A stretch of DNA of 64,000 nucleotides from positions 14,340,001-14,404,000 of the forward strand of contig NC_079880.1 of NCBI RefSeq assembly GCF_029227915.1, read 5' to 3'. This document shows, in pieces, positions 12,401 through 23,900 of the stretch. The notes under the pieces are model-generated. The model was not told the DNA's origin and did no database searches. It worked only from the letters and a program-made list of their open reading frames with translations. Source of the stretch: Hydractinia symbiolongicarpus (Eukaryota; Cnidaria; Hydrozoa; Anthoathecata; Hydractiniidae). Both the position numbers and the translations under genes were made by a program. Position 1 is the first letter of the stretch. Each line of letters opens with the position of its first letter.

Positions 12401-15400
12401 AATTCATTGCTGCTTTTTCTTCTTTTTCTGCTAATCATCAACCAGAGTGCTTAATTTTTTAATCTCGCAGAATTTATTTTAAAAATGAACATATAACAAG
12501 GGTAAATGTTCTGTCAAATTGTATTGGAAAATCAATCTCTTATGTAAATACACGCATTCAAAATGACGGTGAAATTGGTATTTTGTACTAAGGACGCACG
12601 AAATAGTGTCGTCTACAATACGTACGACAGGCGAGTCCGTAGTTTCACGACTAGTCTTCTCCGTGCTCGTCGTTTTTCTGTTTGGTAGCCAAATCACTTT
12701 GTGCTTAGGATGCACTGTTAGGAAGTATAGTTTTTTACCACAGGCTAATAATATGACTAGTCTCTTAATAACAGTATTCTGTGTGTTCAATAGAGTTGTG
12801 TCGCAGCTTAACATTGGAAATATTGGAAAATTGCAGAAAACCCAATAGCCCTGGCAATTTCCCGAGTGCATCTAAATATTTTTTTAAAAATTTAACCAAT
12901 CAGAAGTCACAAATATAAACATAAACCAATCAGTGAGTCTAAAATTTTCCGCGGTTATTGTTTAAATAGACAGTTTGTGTCACATTTTATATTGCTAATG
13001 CATATTTTTCTCTATAAGGAGGGATGCGGAATCCCATGGCTTATACCTTCTGGCGGGGCTTCCCGTTACGTAAATTTTAGCTGGTGTTTACAGAACATGT
13101 TACTACATGAACATCATAACAAGTTCTAGTCTCTTTGTATTAGGCCACCTTTAGTAGATTTTGTTTCTTATTTTTTAGATAAAATTTAAAATGCCACTTT
13201 GTTTCACGTGTTAAATTGATAATATTAACACGTTTTCTAGCCATGTATAACTTTTAAATAAACTAATTTTAGGATTTTGGCTACAAACCCTAATTTTAAG
13301 ACAGCATCCTTCTTAAAGCCAGCTAGCTAGCTCTAGCTAGCCTTATTTCATACTATTGTTACCTTTACTATTTCCTGCAATTTCATTTGGTCCCTAAGAA
13401 ACTAAATTTTTATTCAATTTGGGACATTGTTGTTAATTTGTATTCGGGATTGTGACTATCAAGCTAGCTCTTGCTACCTCTGACTAAAAAGTAAAATTAG
13501 GCAAGTAGAGTTTGGCTAATACAAAATTCTCAATAACTCTTATGCTAAATGCAGTTAGATAGGTACACTGTTATTACTTTTGTGAGAACTTATTCCGCAA
13601 AATAAAATTGCTGGGTACTTTTTTTAACTGAACAGGGTAACGACGGGCTGTTTCCTGTATTTCTTTATAAACTGAAGTTGCGATAAAGTTTTTTTGAAAA
13701 ATAGTACTTGCTTAAAATGGCTGTGAAATTTCTACTTTGCGCTAGGGATGCACGAAATACGATAAGGGCACACCCATAAATTCATGAACTAACGAATAGT
13801 GTGGATATGAATTATGGAAAGGAACCAAAACAAGAAAATCATACCATGTACAGCAATCATGATCCAACCGAACGATTCCGAAGAGTGCTTTGCCGCGTCG
13901 TCAGCTAGCTTGACTTTATTTTCTGACCAATAATAACTACCCACATCATGTTCTTCTGCTTCAACTGAAAAAACATTGTAATTAGTAATCCTCATTTCGT
14001 TAAGAAGAACGTGGGGAAGACTCGTCTTAAACACAACAGCCCACAGGCTTATAAACAGACTATGGGTCGCAGTGCTAGATAGTGATTAAAAAAAGTATAT
14101 TCCAAAGCAAAGGATAAGCCACTTTTTAAAATGCACAGAATTAAAAATTTCTAAAAATTATTTTAAAGTTCGTTAAAGTTCGTCGTTCGATGTTCAACAA
14201 ATTACCACCTGTAAAATAAATAAATGAAAAATGGACATTATAGAGTCACGGTAAGTAGTACCACAAAAACATTTAGCCAATCACGTCCGTAATAGGAGCC
14301 GTCCTGTCAGACTATCATGAAAGTAGAAGAGCCTTGGGGGGAGGCTAGCATCTGTCTACATAAACTTCAAATAGTATGATCAATTACCTTCATTATTTCC
14401 TTCAATTTCGATTGGTCCCCAAGAAACAATTAGATAGAATTCTTCTAGGGCACTCCTCATGTAGGATCCTGTAAACTTTCTTTTATACCTAAATTATGTA
14501 CACAAATGAAGTAACTCTACGGAGAAGTGCATTTTCTTTTAAACACAAACCCGATAGGAGTTTATTAAGAAGGATATAAAGCATCTTATTTTGTGCAATG
14601 GTGATATTATCGTCTTGTTAGACTACGCCATTTCGAATTTTTTATTAGACTAAAGCTGCCAGCGTTTTTTGGAATGGTTTTGGTTATTATAGGAGCAACG
14701 AACAAAAAAATTATTTGTGGCGCCCACTAAAAACGCTTTAGAAGTTGACTCGTCTCAACCATAAGCGAAATACAAATCACAAATGACAGGTGTAACGAGG
14801 GTTGACAAGAAATTTTAACATTTTGCTGATGAGCTTATTTTCGCGGGGACTTAATTTCGCGAATGAGGTCATAATAACAGTTTTTAAAGGAAGTAAAATA
14901 AGTTGTCAAAGAGGTTCGCGACCGAATGAAGCAAGGAACTTTTAATTGTTCATACGTAAGGCTGAAAAGAGAACTCAAATTCGGTTGATAGTCTGCATTA
15001 TAAGCTGGGAGCAAAGGAGCAATACCCTTGAAAGGGTCAACTGATTCGAGACCTGTCAGGTCAGTTTTTCCTTATATTCGGTTGAAAAATTAGGCTTGCA
15101 AAAAAGGAAGCCTCAGACTTTGAACACAAGGAAAAACAAAAGTTATTTTTGCGGATCGAGCATTTTTTTTAAAATCTTAGCGGGGACAAATTTTTTCAAA
15201 TGGCCTGTTTCTAAAATTTTCAAAGGGATGTATTTTTGCGGATAACACCCAAATCCGCGAAATGCGCAAAATTTAATCCCCGTGAAAATTTATCCCATTA
15301 ACACTCACCAGGAAACTGAATACAGTGTTAACAGGTAAGTAAGTAAGTAACGGATAGTGTTATTATCCTTGGGGATTCCATTTTAATGGCGGCTTTTTCT

Positions 15401-18400
15401 CCCCTCTGAATGTAACTATTCTACATCAGAGCCAGAGATACGTGGTATAGCATTGCTCTATCTTGCTTACCTGCCACACTAGCCGATTAGCGGTCAGTAG
15501 ATAGCACCAAATTTGCTGACAACACAACATTTAAAGTGCGCCAAAGTGGGGACTCGAACCTGAAACCTTGCAATTACACGCCAAATGCACTACCACTACA
15601 CTATCTTCACCGCTTTAGAAAAGCCAAAAACAGATTTTTAAGAATGTGAAAACACATGTGCAAAACAGAAAATTAAGTTTTGTAATTTAATAAGGCTATC
15701 TATCATCTCCTAAATAAACCACGTCCATAGATATAAAAACATATTTTTAACTTATGTACAAACACATGTACATTCGTGCCCATATTGGTTTTTGTTTAAT
15801 TTTTCTACAATGAAATACAAAAATTGTTGTAAAATGCTATTTCACTGTGATGGAAATATTGTGGATAGGGTACAGACAGCGAGAGGTACGATTTTTCCAG
15901 CCTGTGCCAAAAAGTGAGGCAGAAATTGTAGAAATGCAGAAATAGTAGAGTCAATACAACCCAATTTTGTATTGCCTATTTTTTTTTCTTAATAACTTTT
16001 TTTTGCTAAGTTTTAATATTTATCTATTAGACAACTGCATGCTAAATTAATAGGTGTCAGACCTCTCAGAGCTCCAGATATAGGCCATCACTCGAAACTA
16101 CCCTTTAATTCCAACATGTATATATTCGCAGTTGTTGTAAGAGGATACTCACACTGCTATGCACAGAAAATATTGGATTACGTCCGTTTGATAATGTACC
16201 TACTCGTGAATTATTAACATGACTTCTACAATATCTTGTCCTGCTAACATTCCAACCGACCGTGCTGTACTTCTTGATTTTTATCAAGTATTAAGTCACA
16301 ATGATAGATTACTTGATCACACACAATCTCGTTCCCAGAGCCTTTTTATATTTTCTGATACGGTGTGGAAAAAATTATCAGAAGGCAAGAAGTGATAAGA
16401 ACGAGATTAAATGTGGCAGTACCTGCATGTTAGTTTTCCGTTTTCAAGTTTCTTTTCACCCTCCATTGTTGATGGGTCCTGAAGCAAATAAGTTTAGGAA
16501 TCTGGGAATGAAGTTAGGAATACACTTTTTGTGCCTTTAGATATTGCGCTGACAACAATAGACATGCACACGCTTCCCTGTGGTGGATAGAAATTATAAA
16601 CAACAGACCACAGAAGTCAAAATGAATACATTCAGAAAACAAAATTTTTGCTTAAAATTTTTAAAAGGGAGATTCTAGTTAAAAAAAAGTAATTTCATTG
16701 TCTTTTCGATCATGTATCTCAAAAAAATCTGCATGAAGTTAAAAAATAGCCATTTTAGCCTATATGACCCTGTTTTTTACCTACAAGGATGCGTGTGTGT
16801 GCATGTACAAAAGTCTCAATTTTTTATCAGAAAAATCAGACAATGTCTTTGTTTATATCGGGACGGCGTCAGGACATAAAATGAGACAGCATGCGCTGGG
16901 AACGAGGTTGGTTACAGCCATAAAACTAATAAGAGGGGGGAGGTACTATGTGACCTAACCCGCACAACCCCCCTCCTAGGATGAAAAGGAAATTCAAATT
17001 CCTATCACGTGTTCGTCCAGTTAAGGTATCCTCCTAGGATGGAGCTGTATTATATAGTGAAATGTATTTTACAAAGTAACATACCAGCTCGTGCATTTTG
17101 AAATGTGTCCCTTCTGTAACAAATCCTTTCAACGTCATTTTTCCTTGAGCTTGATAACAAACTTCACCATGTGCACCGCCCTGGAGAAAAATCCTGTTTT
17201 GGTCAAAATAAACGCCCTTGAGATGGTCATGTTTTGGTTTAAAATAAACGCACTGGAGATAAGTCATGTTTTTGTCAAATTTGCGACAAACACAAAAAGT
17301 CTTTGTTTACATTTTTTTTTAAAAATCAGCCATGGTAAACCTTCAATTACACTTAACCTCGTCCACAGGTCTCTTTCCCGCCTGTAATATGCAGACAAAG
17401 CAGTCAACATATCATAGCCGTAGAAGAGTCCTGAAGATTTGGTATTTCACTGAATTGTTATAGTCGTGTTTCGAAGGATGTGTGCAAAATCTTGTTACTG
17501 CTTCAGGAAAATTATCTTAGGAACTTAATAATATCCCTATCAAAGCCTTTTTTTTCGCGGTTCACAATTTCAGCAACCGAAGCTGGAAGTGAGGTTGCCA
17601 TTTCATGCCTCGTTTTTAAGAAGACTTTCTATGCAGACACTGTGACAATAATTGTAAATAGATATCGATCCATATCAACATAAAATTTGAAAGAAGGATT
17701 TAAATTCGAAACAAATGAAAGCAATATTCACTTGCCATTTGGCGTTTTTCTTCAATCAAACCAAACGCAATCCACCCATTGTTTTTTCCATGAATGACAA
17801 TATTAATCATATCTGAACCTTCCTTCTTGTACTTGACAATGATTTGGCATTCTTTACTTGTTCCACAATCGTTTGGCACAAGCAAACAGTTCACAGTTTC
17901 ACCACAATCAGTCGTGTTCTGGAAAGAGGAAAATTCTTGCCATTTCTTTTACTTTTGTCTACGACTATTTTACTAATACGTCTTTTACTACCTTGTTTGT
18001 GTAATTTTTCGTGCGCACTAATTTCGCGCATGCGTATAAAAAACGTTTATTAGCGTGAAAAATTTACTACAGAAGTTACGCGATAATTTAATTACCAATA
18101 CCAGGCTTTTCTTAAGAACAAAAATTTTTTATTTTTTTTTTATTTTTTCACGAATTGGAACAAAAATATACACAAACAAGATAATTCTACACTTTTAACC
18201 TACCAAAGAAACACAATTTCATGTTGTCTTAAACAATGGGTTTTACTATTGTTGCCTTGTTATCCGCATGTGGATTTGAACGAAAATTAGTGCGCGTAAC
18301 ATACCTTATTACATACCTTATTATTAAATTTTAGTCACTTTTTCCCTACTAAATATTTTCAACATAAGAAGAAAACAATCCAGATATTTCTCTCAGTAGT

Positions 18401-19407
18401 CATTAATTAACACTTACGTCGCGTAGAATGTTTTCACGGAGAGCGGCAATTTGTTTTTCGTTTTTTTCGCGTTCATTTTTTCTCTAACCCCATATTTATG
18501 GAATCATTGACTGTCAGTTAAAAAATATGAAGTATTTTTAAGAAAATACACCTCAAAGAAAATAAAAATCGGTGTTTGTGTGTCGTGCACCATATATTTT
18601 CAGATGTGAAGTCGTTCTACTGTAAGAAAACCCCCTGTTTTTCGATTATTTTTTTTTCTAAAATGGTAGCAAAACATGTCGTTAAATTCTACGCGACGAT
18701 TTCTTTAAAGCTTTCAACCTAAAAATTTTAACAAAGTAACACTGGTTTAATCCAATACAATCACAGACTTTTGCTAATTTATTTATTGTGTTTGAATACC
18801 TTCGATTTCTAAGTAAACCCTCACTAACAGGGTGGAATTATAGTGCCTCACAGGAAAAGACACCATAAAATGAGGTTTATGCATGTCAAAAATTCGATAA
18901 AAAAGATCGGGAAATAGTTTTTTTCAGGGAAAAATCTTAGAAAAGTTTTGCTCAGAGCAATAAAAAGTCAGGGAAAAGTTTTGTCAGAGATTTTAAGATA
19001 GGGGAAAATTTACCTCCTCCTTTTTTTGCAAATCATAAAAAATTGAGACAAGCTGTGTGCAGCAGCATATGCTGGCAACACACTTTAAAAACACACGAGG
19101 CTGAAAGTAGTACTACAAAGTAACCTCGTCCCCAGGACTTGTTTTACCAAGCTTTGGGACGAGGGTAGCTATAAAGCTATGGCCTAATCGTGGTTGGAAC
19201 CGAGAAAATCTTTTTCTCATTTTTAAAGAGCTACTTGTTTAGAAAATAATATTTTTGGTTTGATTCTGCAACAAACAAATGAAACATGTCGCCCACTGCA
19301 ACTCCGCTAGTAGCGTTTGCACTGTGCATTTAACATACCAAATCCAATGCTGTAATTGTATACCAATATACAATGATTGACAAAGCGCTCCATAGAAACG
19401 ATGACAT
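9452..19407 (-). CDS. DOMON + cytochrome b561 membrane protein, ferric-chelate reductase 1-like, no reeler domain
   Basis: Thirteen exons join in phase to 435 residues: 19339-19407, 17736-17918, 17085-17180, 16153-16199, 14388-14488, 13845-13964, 11804-12006, 11609-11665, 11447-11487, 10490-10548, 10200-10331, 9745-9833, 9452-9562. Exon 1 is a signal peptide (MSSFLWSALSIIVYWYTI). Residues about 24-170 are a DOMON domain (DCGETVNC, NNGWIAFGL, then FYLIVSWGP). Residues about 195-370 are cytochrome b561: AVHGVLMLIAW, VWFQAHRMHM, KLHAILGII and FNWMHRISG supply His205, His246, His278 and His314, the expected ligands of two b hemes. After a Thr-rich linker a last transmembrane helix ends the protein. 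Such proteins move electrons across a membrane, in FRRS1 to ferric iron. Unlike vertebrate FRRS1 there is no reeler domain between signal and DOMON. The 47-base exon at 16153-16199 is the weakest; intron 2 starts with GC. Confidence 0.88.
9856..10188 (-). repeat. (GAAC/GTTC)n tetranucleotide array in an intron
   Basis: About 83 uninterrupted copies of a four-base unit (CGAA on the plus strand) fill nearly all of the intron between exons 10200-10331 and 9745-9833 of the DOMON/b561 gene. Since four is not a multiple of three, every frame cycles through the same four codons without a stop, giving long meaningless SFVR or TNER peptides on either strand. The flanking splice sites (donor GTCAGT, acceptor TTTTCTTTAG) remove the array. 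Confidence 0.95.
10722..10817. mobile_element. MITE-like element, CCTCGTC...GAG family (intronic)
   Basis: The left end is CATCCTTGTCCTCAGGGTT and the right end is ATCCCCTGGGGACAAGATTG. The two ends are inverted copies about 95 bases apart, inside the intron 10549-11446 of the DOMON/b561 gene. Confidence 0.6.
10825..11340. repeat. TTCGCG-rich dispersed repeat in an intron
   Basis: The stretch is full of TTCGCG, TTTTGCG and their complements (for example ACTTGCGAAATTT, TCTTTCGCGAATGG, ACTTCGCGTGAAAAAAC). The same vocabulary recurs at 14831-15293. The open frame of 89 codons here has no family resemblance and lies in an intron. I read this as non-coding mobile-element sequence. Confidence 0.45.
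14831..15293. mobile_element. Inverted-repeat element with TTCGCGGGGACTTAATTTCGCG ends
   Basis: The left end reads TTTTCGCGGGGACTTAATTT and continues CGCG. The right end reads ATTTAATCCCCGTGAAAATT preceded by CGCGAAATGCGC, an imperfect inverted copy. The span is about 460 bases with no coding potential. It lies in the intron 14489-16152 of the DOMON/b561 gene, next to a SINE. Likely a MITE. Confidence 0.6.
15334..15613 (-). mobile_element. tRNA-derived SINE with (TTAC)n tail
   Basis: On the minus strand the head (15613 downward) is tRNA-like. It has an A-box TAGTGTAGTGG (15593-15603) and a B-box GGTTCGAGTCC (15550-15560) with normal spacing, but a poor anticodon stem, so it is not a working tRNA. 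A body of about 200 bases unrelated to tRNA follows. The element ends in a short tandem tail, TTAC repeated, at 15334-15350. Internal Pol III promoter, body and short simple tail are the standard SINE plan. It sits in an intron of the DOMON/b561 gene in the sense direction. Confidence 0.75.
16322..16412. mobile_element. MITE-like element, CCTCGTC...GAG family (intronic)
   Basis: The left end ACAATCTCGTTCCCAGAGCC and the right end GATAAGAACGAGATTAAATG are inverted relative to each other, about 90 bases in all. It lies in the intron 16200-17084 of the DOMON/b561 gene. A single-ended relative (GCTGGGAACGAGGTTGG) follows near 16892-16915. Confidence 0.55.
18417..18698. mobile_element. MITE-like element with 13-base perfect inverted ends
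   Basis: CGTCGCGTAGAAT at 18417-18429 is matched by ATTCTACGCGACG at 18686-18698. The span is about 280 bases, with no coding potential, inside intron 1 (17919-19338) of the DOMON/b561 gene. The left end looks like a strong splice donor on the minus strand (GTAAGTG), but the inverted repeat explains it better than an exon does. Confidence 0.6.
19121..19169. mobile_element. Minimal two-ended copy of the CCTCGTCCCCAGG family
   Basis: TAACCTCGTCCCCAGGACTT is followed after about ten bases by GCTTTGGGACGAGGGTAGC. The two ends face each other with almost no interior, which makes this an informative deletion copy for defining the family's ends. It lies in intron 1 of the DOMON/b561 gene. Confidence 0.6.
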
Positions 19408-20815
19408 TTTGAACTAAAAATATAATGTATTTAACTGTATTAAGTGAAAAACAAGCGAAAACTTAGCAAACTACTTCAATATCATTGACAATGATGCAAG
19501 AAACAAAAAATATGACCTACGACTTCCAAGCATAAACTCGAAACGTGTAGAAAAGGGTTTTACTTTAACAGTGCACTAGAATTTAACAATTTATCAATGA
19601 GTATTCGCTCTGCGCAATCAGATAAGGAGTTTTTAAACTTATATAAAGAATTTTTTAATGGTTAAATAACCACACTTTGTAATATGTATATTCTGATGTT
19701 ATTAATTTCTTAGTTAATTATCTTTTTCTTTGTTTTGTTTTGTTTTCTCTCTCTTGGAAATCTAACAGAACCCATGAAAGAACAAAAACTTTTTGTATAT
19801 ATCTATACATATAGCTTTTGAATGGCTTTCCTGCAAAAATAATTGATTTAAATTAATAAATGGAAAAGCAATCAAGCAGTCATTTTTTGCAATTTTCGGG
19901 AGAAGGAGAAGAAGAAAAAGAAGGATACGACCGATCGTTTAAAAAAGATTTCTGATACATCTAAAATCTTAATAAAACAAAATAAGTAAAATATTGTTCA
20001 ACATCTTGTGTCAGTTGGAGTCACAACGCGTTTTCATTAAAGTTTGAACGACTATTGTTGTACAACTGTTGTTGAACAAATTTCATGGTAATGCATAGAG
20101 TTAGAAATAAGGATTTCTATTTCGACCTCCATGGTTAATGGGAGCCGACAACAAGCTAACTAAGCAAACTAACACAGGTTAATAAAAACAGCCTAAATGC
20201 AAGCAATCCAAAGACAAACAAAACCACAAGTAAACAAGCCAGAAAAATGCCACACGCGAACAAGGCGAAAATAAAACAAAGCCAAGCAAAGCAGGGACTG
20301 AAAAACCACAAAAAACTACCCAAATAATAATCTACTTTGCAAGGGATTTCGTAACACTGTGGAAACAACTTTATGTCAGAGAAGAACGACGTAATACAAA
20401 CCATAAATCTTGTCCTACACAAAAAAATCTAACACCAACCAAAGATAAAGGAAACGTCTCTAAGAAGCTCGTTGAGAAGATAAATGGTTTACTTATAAAA
20501 CCAATTTGTGATGAGACAATATGTTAAGTAGTTCTGACTCAAAATCACTAAGCGCCATATTATTTGCAACAATACCAGCAGTAAATAAAATAATAAACGT
20601 AATTTAATTCGCTTGTTAAAGAAATTAGACATAAAGAAATGTCAATTATACGTTTTGTGTTTTTGCAAGAATTGAGTCTATCCTTCCGTGTCAAAAAAAG
20701 ATAAGAACAGTGTCTCTATAAGAAACGCCTTACCCAACTTGTCTTTAATTATTGTTTTTTCAGGTAGCTACACTGACTTTTCGTGGCTAAAAATCTATAC
20801 AGAACAAAACAAAAC
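19408..20815. other. 5' flank of the DOMON/b561 gene, no supportable coding exon
   Basis: A pyrimidine-poor TTTTTAG just upstream of the ATG at 19407 might be a 5' UTR acceptor. A minus-strand ORF of 88 codons at 20156-20422 looks hydrophobic, but it arises from AAGCAAACAAGCC-type simple sequence on the plus strand. No reeler-domain exon was found here. Confidence 0.45.
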
Positions 20816-20908
20816 TTAATTCTTGCCATTCCGCGACCCCAGAGAGGGTAGATTTTGTTTTCCTTCTTGTTCATTTATGCCAGCTTCATCTATACAATCG
20901 ATAATGGT
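20816..20908 (-). CDS. Possible terminal exon of an unidentified gene
   Basis: A strong acceptor (TTTTTCTTATATTTCAG) is followed by an open frame of 30 codons and TAA at 20816. It reads TIIDCIDEAGINEQEGKQNL, then PSLGSRNGKN. The peptide is polar and non-repetitive and looks like coding sequence, but I recognise no family and could not find a phase-compatible upstream exon in 20909-24000. It cannot belong to the DOMON/b561 gene because of its stop codon and position. It could equally be a chance ORF after a chance acceptor. Confidence 0.3.
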   Translation of the reverse strand, partial: TIIDCIDEAGINEQEGKQNLPSLGSRNGKN

Positions 20909-23900
20909 CTGAAATATAAGAAAAACAAGATAAATCGAAATGTTCGGAAAGATTTTTATCTTTATCTATCATGCAAACATCTCTTCGCAAGGATAAGAAG
21001 TTTGCCTGTGTAAGAAATTATAGAATTATAGAAAATAATTATCATTGATATAACAAGATAGAGCAGAAGCCAATGTCAATCCCAGGGCCTTACCGTTATT
21101 TGATATCAGAAAAGCATCAGAGGCCCTGGGTTCGAGGTTCATTATCGGCATTTGTCGAGAATAAGGCAGTTTAATTTTAAATCAATTTTAGGCTCGTACA
21201 GCATTAAGGTGAAAATAAAATTCGTTAAATTTTGATGACAAGTCAAAATGTTTTAATTTTTGGGTCAATTGCGACCAATAATTACATTGAAGTGTCTAAT
21301 ATTATAAATTTTGAAAACAAAATCACTCTATCTCGACGCAAATATTTCATCCTAATTACTTACAATACCCTTTTAAAACATTTTCGTCAGACAATTGCGA
21401 CAGGTTTTTTGGTTTTTTTCATCGGGTTATTTTCTTTAGCTATATATGAAAACATTAAGCATAATCCGATAATAGACCTATTTCCATATCCATTTTCGTT
21501 CCGCAGAATATACATACCAAAACACCGAATAACATGAAAGCGAGATTAGTTATAAGCAAATTTTCAGTTAGCTAGCTTTGAATATGATATGAGTAGCTAG
21601 CTAGTTGGCTGGCTGACTTGTTTCAAACAAACGTGAAATTTTAAGCTGTTTACCAAAATTTGTGTTGTTGCTGGTATATATCCTGTGTCTCTAATTATTG
21701 AGTGTAACTTATTTTTTAAACAACATCTGTGAAAATAACATTAGCCAGGCTTACAAAAAACTGCAGTTTTTAAATAGTAGTCGAGTTCCTTGTGAGTGCC
21801 TTACCTTGTTTATTTTTTTCCAAGGTAGGGTAGTTTTGGAAGTAATACTAATTTGACTTGGTGGGAAAGTTGGACTTTAAACTTTCCTTGGAATGTTCTT
21901 GCTTATTTGTGTCACATTTACATTTTGAGCCTCTATCGTAAATTTTATTTGGTAAGAATAATTATTTAAAATTCCAAAAATAAGGTTAACATAAGGAAAT
22001 TCTAAAAAATAAATTTTTCCTTGAGAGGATCACTTCACAAAACAATTTAAATGCTTGTCATGTTGAACTTTAACTTTAATAAGTGAAAACAATGTGAAGC
22101 GAGTTTTATATTTTTACAAATCGACACTTCGGAAAAATTTCATCCAGTTTATTTTCTGTAAAAAAACAATTTGAACAATTCTGCATTCATGTAAGCAAGA
22201 AAACAAAGTACATAAGGACCTGGTTTTTAAGAACATTATATAAGACTGAGATTTTGACAAAAATTAAGCAGGTTTACAGCTGAAATCCAGAGATTCTTAT
22301 AAGAAAAACTATATTATTAACCTAAAAAATATAGCGTCATTTAAAAAAAGACTTTCTTTTTACATGAAGATTTTTGATAAGCTCTATGCTCTATAGCTAG
22401 GAGACCAGCGCAATTTTTCTTACTACCGGGAAATCGGAGTATTTAAGGTGGGAAAAATTACGCTGGGTCTCAAACGATTTTTCTGCGGCCAAAATCTGGC
22501 TGCGCTTTTTGATTGGCTAATTCCATTGTTTTTTACTCACTTGGTCCATTTCATCCGAATATTCCAGCGAGTGGTTTCACTCACCCTAACAAACAGTAAA
22601 CTATAAATTTTTTTACCACAGTAAGATGTGGCCAAGCTTGGAACTCACATATAAATTAAAATGGCCTCCGAAGCGATTAGTCAATTTAAACTCGGAGTCA
22701 TTCGTTCGCTTTAGTTTGAGAGAAACTCATTTTATCAACTCGAAGAAGAAAGCTTAGTTAACTAGGCTATATGTTCTATCAATTCATTCATAATACTTAC
22801 AAAAATGTAATTATTAAAGTTAACCATCACAATGCTTAATACAAATGTACGATTATTGACAGTCAGCAAGAGATAGAGTAGTGACAGAGGGAGTGTGACA
22901 ATTTCATAATCACAACAGCCAATAGTTTGAAAATATTAATTTTAAATATCATTTTACGCAACAAATGTTGAAAAATGATTTGTTGGTTACTCATGCAGCT
23001 AAGCTATAAGCAACAACCCTGGAAAAAATACTTGTGAAAATGCTATAAGAAAATCCAGCCTTTCCATTTTTCTTGATGTTGAAATCTCTTTTACTTCTCC
23101 CTCCCCTTCCCCCGAAGTCAATGCTACTTTTCTTTAGCACTCCAGGTTTCTGGAGTACTTCTGTTAGCATCAGTCAAGCATATTCAATATTGATTGTTGG
23201 GGAATGGAGAGCTCAAAATGAAATTCACAATATGTTTTTCCAGGGTTGTAGCTTTTAGCTGCTGGCTACTTTGGCTACCAGCAAGCTAATTTTAATTTTT
23301 TTAAATGATCAGTGTAATACAAAGTACCACTGAGCGTTAGTTAACCTTTATATTAAACTGTAGTAAATATTTTAACTTTTTTGTCATACTACCACTACCA
23401 ACACCCTCTTTATAGCTGTGTTCACTACGATTATTTGAAACTGCCAGTTAAAAGCTATAAAAGTCAACATTTTGTTGATACATTCTTTAAATTTGCATGT
23501 AAACAACCAGCATGCAATATTTGCTATTGGTAGGTCGTATTTTTTTTGTCATGTCGCACTTGCACTGGAGACATGCCAAAGAAAACTGGAAAAATACCGA
23601 ACACAAAGCAAAACAACATAAAATTTTGCGCACGTGCTTTTTCTATTTAGTAGCAAAATGTGAGATTTGCTATTTATACAAAATTGATAACTTGTTTTTT
23701 TTAATTTTATTTCATTTCATTTAAAAACGTTTCGCGATCGATTCGCTTTAATTTTCGCATGAGGAGGAAAACGCATTGGAACAGAAGCAGAGGAAATTAT
23801 TCTTCAACACAAAATTAATACCGACTGGTAATATTCCATCTATAAAAAAGATAGCTATTCGACACGAGTGAGTACAACGTCTATTACTTTAAGTATATTC

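Noticed and set aside
12479-12871. Overlapping ORFs of 130 and 80 codons on both strands
   Set aside because: They lie in an intron of the DOMON/b561 gene within repeat-like sequence, and neither has a recognisable motif.
15534-15613. Functional tRNA gene
   Set aside because: The A and B boxes are good, but the anticodon stem does not pair and the sequence continues into a SINE body with a TTAC tail.
16105-16287. The 60-codon frame reading NVSRTRYCRSHVNN... as a DOMON exon
   Set aside because: No acceptor puts this frame in phase with the preceding exon; another frame of the same segment (16153-16199) fits both neighbours.
18413-18500. A minus-strand exon ending KTFYAT before GTAAGTG
   Set aside because: The donor lies in a 13-base terminal inverted repeat matched at 18686-18698; the phase does not fit the next exon of the DOMON gene.
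20156-20422. A hydrophobic 88-codon minus-strand ORF
   Set aside because: It arises from AAGCAAACAAGCC-type simple sequence; no start context, no splice context and no family.
21232-21537. A 101-codon plus-strand ORF with a hydrophobic stretch
   Set aside because: Low-complexity composition expected of AT-rich DNA; no splice partners or similarity that I recognise.
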